Under the pieces are notes generated by a model. The model was given only the letters and a program-made list of their open reading frames with translations, made no database searches and was not told where the DNA came from. From contig NZ_MDDR01000052.1 of the NCBI RefSeq assembly GCF_001870435.1, forward strand, positions 94,890-158,889: a stretch of DNA of 64,000 nt, written 5' to 3'. Positions 57,526-64,000 of the stretch are shown piece after piece. Position numbers and translations under genes: made by a program. Origin of the DNA: Pseudomonas costantinii (GTDB lineage: Bacteria > Pseudomonadota > Gammaproteobacteria > Pseudomonadales > Pseudomonadaceae). Numbering within the stretch: the first letter of the stretch is position 1; the number at the start of each line of letters is the position of its first letter.

Positions 57526-58362
57526 ATGGATATTTATGCGATTCGTAAACAGCAACTGATCAGCCTCATAGGAAACCAGCGAAAAGGCGCGTGCGCCGAG
57601 CGCTGGGGAATGGCACCTGCGCACCTCAGTCAGATCCTGTCGGACAAGACTGCGAAGAATCTGGGGGACGATGTTGCCCGACGAATCGAGGCTATCGAGA
57701 AATTGCCCAGGGGTTGGTTCGACTCCATCTCGACTGACGAGTCGAATGCTCTAGTTGGTGACTACACCGAAGGCGCTTCGACGGGCGAAGCCTTGACGCA
57801 GACTGCATCCGACCAGGTCAGGCAAATGCTTTCGAAGGTCAGAGGCTTGTCGAGTGCCGCTCGGGACCGGATCATCGCGGCAGCTGACGAGACGAGCAAC
57901 GTCATAACCGTCGACTTCTCCCGCCCCGGCCAGGTAGGCGACGAGGTGTGGATTGCGCACTATGACGTCCGCGGAGCGATGGGCGACGGACAGGTGCCGC
58001 ACGACTACCCGGAAACCTTTCAAGATGTACGGGTCAGCCCTAGTCACCTCCGTGAGCTGGGTGTCCAGTTCAAAGACCACTTCCATCTCAAGATGATCAG
58101 CGGCCAAGGTGAATCGATGGCTCCGACCATCAAGAGCCGTGATCCGCTATTGATCGACGTGACCATCAGGGAGTTCACGGGCGACGGCATTTACGCACTC
58201 ACCTGGCAAAACCACTTCTATATAAAGCGCCTTCAGGTGCTGGACGAAGATAATTTCGAGATGCTGTCGGACAACCCATTACACGGGCCGCGCACGATAA
58301 GGAAGGATGACACGTACATACAGGGACGCATCCTATTCGTTTGGAATGGACAACCGGTCTAA
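57526..58362 (+). CDS. cI: CI-type repressor (XRE + S24 peptidase)
   Basis: A 278-aa repressor. The N-terminal DNA-binding domain (IRKQQLISLIGNQRKGACAERWGMAPAHLSQILSDKTAKNLGDDVARRIEAIEKLPRGWFD) is joined to an S24 domain with catalytic Ser in MISGQGESMAPT and Lys in NHFYIKRLQ, so RecA-stimulated self-cleavage and SOS induction are expected. ATG 57526 gives the usual N-terminus; the open frame from TTG 57481 crosses the operators. Confidence 0.93.
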   Translation: MDIYAIRKQQLISLIGNQRKGACAERWGMAPAHLSQILSDKTAKNLGDDVARRIEAIEKLPRGWFDSISTDESNALVGDYTEGASTGEALTQTASDQVRQMLSKVRGLSSAARDRIIAAADETSNVITVDFSRPGQVGDEVWIAHYDVRGAMGDGQVPHDYPETFQDVRVSPSHLRELGVQFKDHFHLKMISGQGESMAPTIKSRDPLLIDVTIREFTGDGIYALTWQNHFYIKRLQVLDEDNFEMLSDNPLHGPRTIRKDDTYIQGRILFVWNGQPV

Positions 58363-58366
58363 CGCC

Positions 58367-58603
58367 ATGCCACTCACCAAGCCAAACCAGCAGCTGCGCC
58401 GCGACCTTAAAGAGGCTGCGGCCCTGCTCAAGTGGTCAGGCGTCGATCTGTTTGTCTTTGCCAAGCGTCTTCTGGCAGCAGGGGACGAGCAAGGCGCTAA
58501 CGATCTGATGAAGATCGCGCTGAGCTTTCAGGATGTAGAGGATAGGCTGGCGGGTTATGCGGATGAAGTGAAGAGCAGTCGCATAACGAGAGCTGCGGAG
58601 TAA
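58367..58603 (+). CDS. Small helical protein downstream of CI
   Basis: A 78-aa helical protein (MPLTKPNQQLRRDLKEAAALLKWSGVDLFVFAKRLLAAGDEQGANDLMKIALSFQDVEDRL), starting 4 bp after the CI stop (an alternative start at 58346 overlaps CI). Cotranscribed with CI, so expressed in the lysogen. Family not recognised. Confidence 0.7.
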   Translation: MPLTKPNQQLRRDLKEAAALLKWSGVDLFVFAKRLLAAGDEQGANDLMKIALSFQDVEDRLAGYADEVKSSRITRAAE

Positions 58604-58608
58604 CGCAG

Positions 58609-58824
58609 ATGTATCAGCGGCGAACACAAGCATTCTGGAGCAAGGCAGGGTATTACGCCCTACTGACTCTCTTGGCGGTAGTGGACGTCTTCACGGGCGG
58701 GGGCTGGCTTGGCGGGTCAGTTGATCGCAAGCGAGTATTCAGCCCTGGATTTGTTGCACTCTGTGTGCTGGTGGCGGTGTTCGAACTGATGGTACTGAGC
58801 CACTTCTATGGTGCACGCGGATGA
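58609..58824 (+). CDS. Small membrane protein downstream of CI
   Basis: A 71-aa protein with two membrane helices (AGYYALLTLLAVVDVFTGGGWLGG and GFVALCVLVAVFELMVLSHFY). Third gene of the CI operon, 5 bp after the previous stop. A lysogen-expressed exclusion role is possible but unproven. Confidence 0.65.
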   Translation: MYQRRTQAFWSKAGYYALLTLLAVVDVFTGGGWLGGSVDRKRVFSPGFVALCVLVAVFELMVLSHFYGARG

Positions 58825-58917
58825 GGTGAAGGCGGGAAGGATTGTGCGGGGGAAAGGCTGAGCAAGTGGTGCATCTCTGATTTATGGGGGGCGCCAGCTT
58901 GACGCCCGGTATGTGAA

Positions 58918-59955
58918 CTATGCGTCAATCAGCAGTTCGTCGTATTCGCCGGCCGCTAAAGCGTCTTCGTCATACTCGTAACCAAGCGACTCGATTTTTA
59001 GGCGTTTTTTATACAGCCCAAGCTCCTGTCGAGCGTGGCTCACAGCCTCTTCCTTAATGTAATCTTCGTACCCGCTGAACACGGGATAGTCGTTGAATAT
59101 GAGTAGAGCATCTAGCTTTCCATGCAGCGACGCCATAGTCATTGGGCGCTTAGTGAGAGCGGTGCTTTCGGCGTATAGCATGAACTGCTCAGAGAGCAAA
59201 TGAAGCCGATAAAGCTCTTCGTTATTCAGGTAGTTTTTACCGGTCTTTGCTTCTTCCAGCGTTGGCGATGTACCTTTTATGGCTTGCATGCCCATATTTT
59301 GAGACTTATGGTTTGCGCGATCGAGGATCAGCTTTGAGCTGGTCATGCCAGTGACTGCGTGATGAAACTTGTCCTGCAGCAGGGCATAGAAGCTTCTGAC
59401 CTCCTTCGAGAGAGGGTCGTAATCTGAAGCGCAAATCCTGAAACATTCTCGGACCTTCGCATAAACCTGTTTTTCTTCAGATCGAAGCGCTCGAACCGCG
59501 GCGGCCAGCTTGTTTAGCTTTTCGGGAGACTCGCGGAGAGCCTTCTCGTTGATTACGTAGCCTTGTTCGATGTATGCCTTGAGGGTCTGAGTCGCCCACT
59601 GCCGAAACTTTACGGCCCTCTTAGCATTCACCCGATAGCCGACCGAGAGGATCATATCGAGGCTGTAGTGTGCTACGTCGGGGCGGATAACTTCGCGACC
59701 ACCTTCAATTTGAACTGAGGCAAATTTTGCCTTAGTTGCCGTTTTCTCTAGCTCATCATCGGAGTAGATATTTCGAATGTGCTTTCGAGCATTTGATACG
59801 TCCACACCAAACAGGTCAGCTATGTTTTGACTGGTAGCCCAAATTGATTGGTCATCAGATTCGAAGCGGAGGCTTACCTCAGTATCCTCATCACTAAAAA
59901 ACACTGTGCTCTCTGAGGTTTCAGTCCCGCCATTACCTCCCAGCTCCATTGACAT
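58918..59955 (-). CDS. RhuM-family protein
   Basis: A 345-aa protein of the virulence RhuM family: LRFESDDQSIWATSQNIADLFGVDVSNARKHIRNIYSDDELEKTATKAKFASVQIEGGREVIRPDVAHYSLDMILSVGYRVNAKRAVKFRQWATQTLKAYIEQGYVIN is the conserved N-terminal half. The C-terminal half is helical with a possible Fic/DOC-like segment (RFFALLQ-type FYALLQDKFHHAVTG). RhuM genes often accompany restriction or other defence loci; biochemical role unknown. GGAGCGTGTT precedes the ATG. Confidence 0.9.
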   Translation of the reverse strand: MSMELGGNGGTETSESTVFFSDEDTEVSLRFESDDQSIWATSQNIADLFGVDVSNARKHIRNIYSDDELEKTATKAKFASVQIEGGREVIRPDVAHYSLDMILSVGYRVNAKRAVKFRQWATQTLKAYIEQGYVINEKALRESPEKLNKLAAAVRALRSEEKQVYAKVRECFRICASDYDPLSKEVRSFYALLQDKFHHAVTGMTSSKLILDRANHKSQNMGMQAIKGTSPTLEEAKTGKNYLNNEELYRLHLLSEQFMLYAESTALTKRPMTMASLHGKLDALLIFNDYPVFSGYEDYIKEEAVSHARQELGLYKKRLKIESLGYEYDEDALAAGEYDELLIDA

Positions 59956-60155
59956 AACACGCTCCGCTTGTGGGTTGCTCGATTCGGCAAGGAGCTATTT
60001 TGCCATCAATTGATTGAGCACATACAGCCCAGCGCCGGGCTTCTTGTTTCTGGTAGCTTGCAGTTCAGTCGCCGCTCTTCTTTTTGACCTGGATTGACTC
60101 ACATCACCAACACGGCGGCATAATGCCATGCGAATTCGCTACGGAGATTCGGGTT

Positions 60156-60368
60156 ATGAAAAATGTAATCTCGTGCACAATCCTAGCAATGCCGCCGATA
60201 ATAGCGATCGCTGCATTTTCCCTGGAGAGCCGCTACACATACGGTATTCAGGATCGCGGCCTCGCCAAGCACCGGAAAAAGCTCCGAATGATCGGGAGAG
60301 TTGCGGTAGGGGTCAGTGTATTGGTGCTCGCGTTTATGCTCATATCTCTGCTTAAGCATCATCGATAG
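60156..60368 (+). CDS. Small two-helix membrane protein
   Basis: A 70-aa protein (MKNVISCTILAMPPIIAIAAFSLESRYTYG ... VAVGVSVLVLAFMLISLLKHHR) with two membrane helices around a basic loop. ATG 60156 has CGGAGATTCGGGTT upstream. No family recognised. Confidence 0.6.
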   Translation: MKNVISCTILAMPPIIAIAAFSLESRYTYGIQDRGLAKHRKKLRMIGRVAVGVSVLVLAFMLISLLKHHR

Positions 60369-60484
60369 GCTGCCTGGCACGGGCTTCTCGCGTCTACCTG
60401 TCGGCACGCCACCATTGAGCAGGCTGAAGGATCGGCGCCCTGGGGTTACAGAGAGTCCGCCCCGTGCGGGCTTTTTGTTGCCCG

Positions 60485-60757
60485 CTAAAACCTCAGCTCC
60501 TGGAAGGTGCCGTTTTCATTGTGGACTCTCACGGACGCTGCCGCTCCTGCGATAAAGGGAGTCGCCAGCGCTACCAACCCGTCCTTGGTCGATGCTGCAG
60601 CAAGTGGCTTAACTGAGCCAGTCCGAAACAAGCCCCAGCCATCTTTGGTTTTCATTATTCTGTACGAGTTCATGAGCGTATCCATCACTTGACCTTCGTA
60701 AGCGTAGTCGAAGTACGCCCCATGCCTCCCTCCTCGCCAATGGTGGCTGTACGCCAC
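60485..60757 (-). CDS. DUF2188-like small protein
   Basis: A 90-aa frame. Residues ~33-88 (IMKTKDGWGLFRTGSVKPLAAASTKDGLVALATPFIAGAAASVRVHNENGTFQELRF) follow the DUF2188 pattern (GW-x-L...G...A..A..VHxxxG). Starts at internal ATGs 60685 or 60673 may be the true ones. Function unknown. Confidence 0.6.
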   Translation of the reverse strand: MAYSHHWRGGRHGAYFDYAYEGQVMDTLMNSYRIMKTKDGWGLFRTGSVKPLAAASTKDGLVALATPFIAGAAASVRVHNENGTFQELRF

Positions 60758-60795
60758 GGATGGTAAAGTGCTGGCTCAATTATGGGAGGGATCCG

Positions 60796-61371
60796 ATGAA
60801 AGGATTTGGGACGTTCGCGCTGATCATAGGCGTCTGCTGGCTAATCTTCGCGCTGAGTATGGATGTCTCCGTGCCGACTGGCGTCGGCGGCAGAGTGAAT
60901 AACCTGGGGCTCATGGCTGACCGCCAGATCCATACCATTGTTGGCGGAGTGATTGCGCTCGCCGGGTTGCTCATGGTTTTGTTGGGTGGTAAAGGCTCCC
61001 CTACTGCCGCCCAGGTAGAGAAAGATACTCGCCCCTGCCCAATGTGCGCCGAGAGCATCAAGACTGCTGCGGTCAAGTGCAAGCACTGCGGTGCAGACGT
61101 CGAGCCAGTAGCCGCCCCGCGCCTTAAAAATGGATGGGTTGCATCAACTGCCTGCCGTGACGAAGAAGAACAGCAGCGAACCATTGCGGCAATTGCCAGC
61201 ACAGGACTTCCGGTTGTTCCAATGGCTGGCCTGGCAGTGGGTGCCGGCCCATTTGAAACCAAGGAAGAGGCAAAGCAAGCCCTGGTCACGATGCGCGACG
61301 GCCCCAGACTGTTCAGTGAGATCGTCTACAGGGATTCAGTAAGCGGGAAGTACTCGCCCATTAATGACTGA
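60796..61371 (+). CDS. Membrane protein with zinc ribbon and SPOR-like end
   Basis: A 191-aa protein. Two membrane helices (FGTFALIIGVCWLIFALSMDV; HTIVGGVIALAGLLMVLLGG) are followed by a zinc ribbon (CPMCAESIKTAAVKCKHCGAD) and a C-terminal SPOR-like domain (WVASTACRDEEEQQRTIAAIASTGLPVVPMAGLAVGAGPFETKEEAKQALVTM). SPOR domains bind denuded peptidoglycan. ATG 60796 follows GGGAGGG. A terminator follows. Confidence 0.75.
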   Translation: MKGFGTFALIIGVCWLIFALSMDVSVPTGVGGRVNNLGLMADRQIHTIVGGVIALAGLLMVLLGGKGSPTAAQVEKDTRPCPMCAESIKTAAVKCKHCGADVEPVAAPRLKNGWVASTACRDEEEQQRTIAAIASTGLPVVPMAGLAVGAGPFETKEEAKQALVTMRDGPRLFSEIVYRDSVSGKYSPIND

Positions 61372-61389
61372 ATAACCATTCTTAAGTGA

Positions 61390-61412
61390 GCCCGCAAAGC
61401 GCGGGCTTTTTT
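61390..61412. terminator. Rho-independent terminator
   Basis: GCCCGC (61390-61395) pairs with GCGGGC (61401-61406), followed by TTTTTT, between two convergent genes. Confidence 0.85.
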
Positions 61413-61419
61413 ATGCGCG

Positions 61420-61731
61420 TCAGAATGGCGCCGCCTCTTCTTCCGGTTCAAACTCGACCTCTCCCCTTCCCTTTGACTCGACTTCCTGCTGCTCCCACCT
61501 AACCGTCACGCTGCCATCGTCATTGAGCGTCAGCTCGAGTTCGTCGGTATCAGCGATCACGCTCAGCACCTCCTCCCACTCCCGATCCCCATCCGTGTCC
61601 AGGCGATGAATCGTCACCCAGCGCTGCGTCTGTGCCACGGGGTGATTGATCATCGATGAGACGCGCAGCGCGAGGCGCTCCATGCCGCTCATTTCCTGCT
61701 GTGCTGCCAGTGCCGTCTGCTTCTTTGCCAT
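61420..61731 (-). CDS. DUF1654 protein, SOS-controlled
   Basis: A 103-aa DUF1654 protein (MSGMERLALRVSSMINHPVAQTQRWVTIHRLDTDGDREWEEVLSVIADTDELELTLNDDGSVTVRWE, acidic tail). The family is typical of pseudomonads and often LexA-regulated; a perfect LexA box lies 23 bp upstream of the start. Function unknown. Confidence 0.88.
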   Translation of the reverse strand: MAKKQTALAAQQEMSGMERLALRVSSMINHPVAQTQRWVTIHRLDTDGDREWEEVLSVIADTDELELTLNDDGSVTVRWEQQEVESKGRGEVEFEPEEEAAPF

Positions 61732-61753
61732 GAAATTCCCTCCCGATTAAATG

Positions 61754-61769
61754 CTGTACATCCATACAG
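61754..61769. promoter_or_regulatory. LexA box
   Basis: CTGTACATCCATACAG, a perfect CTG-N10-CAG site with dyad symmetry, just upstream of the DUF1654 gene. Close match to the box at 15136. Confidence 0.85.
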
Positions 61770-61782
61770 CTAATGGAAAAAT

Positions 61783-61925
61783 CATAGCTCACTGCTAACT
61801 GACGCGTAAAGCGTTTATGGACCTCAGGCATCGGCTCAGCGAGACCTGGCGGATCGCGATAATTTCGCCCATCGCTAAATATTTAGCTTGGAGCTATTGA
61901 CGATATTTTAGCTTGAGGCTAAATT
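61783..61925 (+). promoter_or_regulatory. Second CI operator cluster with rightward early promoter
   Basis: Operators matching the CI/Cro motif TTTAGC-N5-GCTAAA occur at 61783-61799 (weak), 61882-61898 and 61907-61923 (perfect). TTGACG (61897-61902), 17 bp and TAAATT (61920-61925) form a strong promoter with the perfect operator in its spacer: the PL equivalent, reading rightward. Confidence 0.82.
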
Positions 61926-62262
61926 AACTCCATCGCAGCGACACACAGCCACTGCGAAGGGCCTCAGGGCCTGACCAGTTCTTTAGTCACACAGCTTCAC
62001 CCTTGCCGGATCACCACCGGCCCAGATTCAAAGGCAGCGATGAACCGGCCTCAACGGTTCAGAGGGTTGGCAACTGACCCGGGCGTGCAGCGTAAAGCGC
62101 CAAGAACAGTTATCCAGCGGGAGAACAAGCCGAAAGGCCCGCGGCTGGAAGAACAATTGATTCAATCCGGTGACCGACGCCAGTAGCGGGTCACGGTGGA
62201 AAGCATCACTGAGCAGCCTTCTCGCGAGGGCTGCTTGGGATGACAACCAAGAGGAATTCACC
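61926..62262 (+). other. Long early leader
   Basis: About 335 bp of untranslated leader between the rightward promoter and the first gene. It contains short dyads (for example GCCGG/CCGGC near 62004-62020) but no gene. In lambda this kind of leader holds nut/antitermination signals; none could be identified here. Confidence 0.45.
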
Positions 62263-62454
62263 ATGGCTATTCGTAACGACAAAGGTCAGTTCGTCAGCAC
62301 CCAGCAAGCGCTCGCCGCGGACCTTCAAGGCTTCATTGATGACTGGACGCACTGGGCCAAGCAAGCGCTGCGCGGCGGTGACAAGACTGAAGCCGCTCGC
62401 TGCATGGCCGAGGTTCGCGACTGCCGCCAGAAGCTGATCGCGTTGACTGCATGA
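62263..62454 (+). CDS. Small early protein
   Basis: A 63-aa protein (MAIRNDKGQFVSTQQALAADLQGFIDDWTHWAKQALRGGDKTEAARCMAEVRDCRQKLIALTA), helical. GAGGAATTCACC precedes the ATG. First gene of the rightward early operon. Family not recognised. Confidence 0.75.
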   Translation: MAIRNDKGQFVSTQQALAADLQGFIDDWTHWAKQALRGGDKTEAARCMAEVRDCRQKLIALTA

Positions 62455-62523
62455 CGGACCTTTTCACTTCTGCCACCGCATCGGTGGCAGCGGGAAAACA
62501 ACCCATCAAGCACGGAGCCTCAA

Positions 62524-63309
62524 ATGAGCGAACAAACCCTTCAAGCGCTGCTTGCCGAGCGCGTCACTGCATACGCCCAGTCAGACCGCCCGCGCGAGCT
62601 GATCGACGAGGGTATCGAGAAGCTGTTCAAAGAAGTTGTTAGCGACACCTTCCGCTCCTATGGCGATTTCGGCGGAGCCATCAAGGAGGCTGTCAAGGCT
62701 GCGTTGCCGGCCAACGTCTCCGACGTGTTCGACCTTCAGCGTTACAACGCAGTAGTGGCGAATGCGCTTCGTCAGCGGTGGGAAGCGGCTGGCCTGGGCG
62801 CAATCATCTTGGAGCAGGCGGACAAGTCGATCACTGAGGTGCTTACCGGCGATGGCCTGATAGCTGGCGAGGTATCGCTGAAGGCCCTGCTCGACGAATT
62901 CATCGAGCATCACAAGGACAGCGCAGCAGAAGGCCAATGGGAGCGTCCGGAAATCCGTATTGAGGAAGGAGACGGCAGCTACTCACACAAAACACTTCAC
63001 ATCTACTTCGATCCGGAGCCAGAAGGCAGTTACCGGAGCAGCCACTACTCGTCATCCTCACGCAGCAACTACAGCCTGAAACATGCTCTGCACGTGAGCA
63101 TCAAAGGCGAACGTGAAACCGGCGATCGCTGGAAACCAACCATCGCCTTTGGCGAGGTCTACAGCGCAAAGCTGGATGACAAAAAGCTAGCCATTAACAT
63201 GCAGGTTTATTCGAAGTGGGAGCGCATGTTGGCAGCCCTGTACTTCGGCAACGCAATGCTTTTGATCGATTGCGATACGGATGACCTGAGCTACGGAATT
63301 TACGACTGA
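62524..63309 (+). CDS. Rightward early protein, unknown
   Basis: A 261-aa protein: helical N-terminal half (residues 1-135) and a beta-rich C-terminal half (HKTLHIYFDPEPEGSYRSSHYSSSSRSNYSLKHALHVSIKGERETGDRW). No family recognised. GGAGCCTCAA precedes the ATG. A perfect 7-bp hairpin (GCCACCG/CGGTGGC, 62472-62488) separates it from the 63-aa gene. Confidence 0.75.
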   Translation: MSEQTLQALLAERVTAYAQSDRPRELIDEGIEKLFKEVVSDTFRSYGDFGGAIKEAVKAALPANVSDVFDLQRYNAVVANALRQRWEAAGLGAIILEQADKSITEVLTGDGLIAGEVSLKALLDEFIEHHKDSAAEGQWERPEIRIEEGDGSYSHKTLHIYFDPEPEGSYRSSHYSSSSRSNYSLKHALHVSIKGERETGDRWKPTIAFGEVYSAKLDDKKLAINMQVYSKWERMLAALYFGNAMLLIDCDTDDLSYGIYD

Positions 63310-63364
63310 ACAACCAGCGCCAAACGTGAGCCTCACGTTAACTGCCCGATCCTCTCTATGAGAG

Positions 63365-63448
63365 CGCATCGGACTGCTCTCCACCTTTCACGGCAGGCTT
63401 GAGACTGTTCAAGAACCTCCACCGGAAGCCTGAGAGCAGTCCGATGCG
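63365..63448. repeat. Perfect 17-bp inverted repeat
   Basis: CGCATCGGACTGCTCTC (63365-63381) and its exact reverse complement (63432-63448) enclose 50 nt. It lies in the gap between convergent genes. It could be an RNA stem (terminator or processing) or a protein site. Confidence 0.75.
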
Positions 63449-63479
63449 TACGAAGGCGCGGCCTAGCCGCTTAAACGCA

Positions 63480-63863
63480 TCAGATCGCAGGAGAGTCAGC
63501 AAGCCTAGCATCGTGATTTCGGGTATTGACCAGCAACCATATCGAGCTGATCAAACAAAGAATTATGACGGCAATAGAAGCGGGCAAATGAAACTGATGC
63601 GCGCCAGCCAGAGCGAGTCCGGCATGGATAACGAATGTCAGCGTACCTAAACCAGCGCAGATCTTGGCAAAGAACGACGCGCGACTCGTGCCCAGTAAAA
63701 CATGCCGATACCCAATCATTAACACGGGTATGACTAAGGCATTGAAGAGCAGAAAGCCTTGAACACCACCGGGCAAGAAAAACAACTCCCACTCGCGCCA
63801 AAAGGCAGCATCTATCTGATGAAGGACCAGTAAAAGCATCGTCAAAAAGTAGCTTCTTTCCAT
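63480..63863 (-). CDS. Four-helix membrane protein (DUF6713-like)
   Basis: A 127-aa membrane protein with four helices (FLTMLLLVLHQIDAAFW, GGVQGFLLFNALVIPVLMIGYR, ICAGLGTLTFVIHAGLALAG, SIAVIILCLISSIWLLV). The early HQIDAAFWREWE segment recalls DUF6713. Whether it is phage or host is unclear; it could mark the right flank. Confidence 0.7.
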   Translation of the reverse strand: MERSYFLTMLLLVLHQIDAAFWREWELFFLPGGVQGFLLFNALVIPVLMIGYRHVLLGTSRASFFAKICAGLGTLTFVIHAGLALAGAHQFHLPASIAVIILCLISSIWLLVNTRNHDARLADSPAI

Positions 63864-64000
63864 TTAAGCAGCCCCATAGGGAAAGTAATGATCATCCATG
63901 TATGCAGCGCTTGGATGATATTAGCTGCCAAGACAAAACGCTAATGCCCCTGTGCGCCTCTACCCGTCAGCACTCCTCCCCGCGCCCATCGGCAACCAGC
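63864..64000. other. Right edge of window
   Basis: No gene or attachment site recognised in the last ~137 bp. Confidence 0.4.

Larger units (their letters stand above)
13000..64000. mobile_element. Lambda-like siphovirus prophage (right end not resolved)
   Basis: Contiguous lysis, tail, head, packaging, replication and immunity modules in lambda order, read right to left. Structural genes appear complete (TerS, TerL, portal, scaffold, coat, tail tube, G/GT, tape measure, M, L, K, I, J, fibre), so it may be inducible: CI carries S24 peptidase motifs and LexA boxes lie at both ends. No integrase or excisionase is present. A second CI operator cluster at 61.8-61.9 kb drives a rightward promoter, so integrase is expected beyond the right edge. 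Boundaries given are approximate. Confidence 0.9.

Overview
ORGANISM. The window is high-GC gammaproteobacterial DNA. The host genes (EfeB/EfeO iron uptake, phosphatidylserine synthase, LpxO, soluble PQQ sugar dehydrogenase, DUF1348 protein) fit a Pseudomonas of the fluorescens group. The assignment rests on protein resemblance only; no rRNA or tRNA gene is visible.

LAYOUT. 1-12.65 kb is host chromosome: the end of efeB, an EfeO-like imelysin, a 1290-aa effector- or toxin-like protein, pssA, an autoregulated TetR gene, a DUF1348 gene, a PQQ sugar dehydrogenase, lpxO and a methyltransferase. From about 13 kb to at least 63.3 kb is a lambda-like (siphovirus) prophage. Its left edge lies somewhere in 12.65-13.4 kb. 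Its right edge is not resolved, and no integrase is visible. Most phage genes are on the minus strand, so transcription runs right to left: immunity region (57-62 kb: cro, CI, RhuM, DUF1654), replication (CII, O-like protein carrying an iteron origin, loader-like protein, NinB, NinG, Q-like protein; 52-57 kb), holin and HicAB (49-51 kb), packaging and head (TerS, TerL, DUF4055 portal, gpF-like, scaffold, coat; 40-47.5 kb), tail (connectors, tail tube, G/GT frameshift, tape measure, M, L, K; 31-39 kb), tail tip and fibre (J, I, fibre; 17-25 kb), lysis (endolysin, Rz/Rz1), and an SOS module (umuDC under a LexA box, SRAP peptidase) at the left end.

ACCESSORY ISLAND. Between tail genes I and K (24.8-31.4 kb) the tail operon is interrupted by a block of about 6.5 kb: a lipoprotein, an RNA-array cassette, a HEPN protein, an AbiTii protein and a two-gene HEPN/helical pair. 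This is where the most unusual content lies.

THE UNUSUAL SYSTEM. At 25.3-28.3 kb a self-contained unit holds an XRE repressor and a 55-aa Arc-type repressor that diverge over a repeat-rich operator, then on the minus strand a BRO-N protein, a RAMP/Cas7-like protein, a winged-helix-like protein and, directly after its stop codon, a non-coding array. The array has three hairpins about 117-119 bp apart, with pairing conserved although their sequences differ. They enclose two spacers with a strict 5-nt period: 11 and 12 consecutive pentads of the form NN-G-(G/A/T)-(C/T). G is invariant at the third position in 23 of 23 pentads, the fifth is always a pyrimidine, and the first two vary freely. A terminator-like hairpin closes the unit. 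This resembles neither a canonical CRISPR array nor coding sequence. I infer a possible phage-borne, Cas7-like RNA-guided or RNA-scaffolded system. Its function is unproven.
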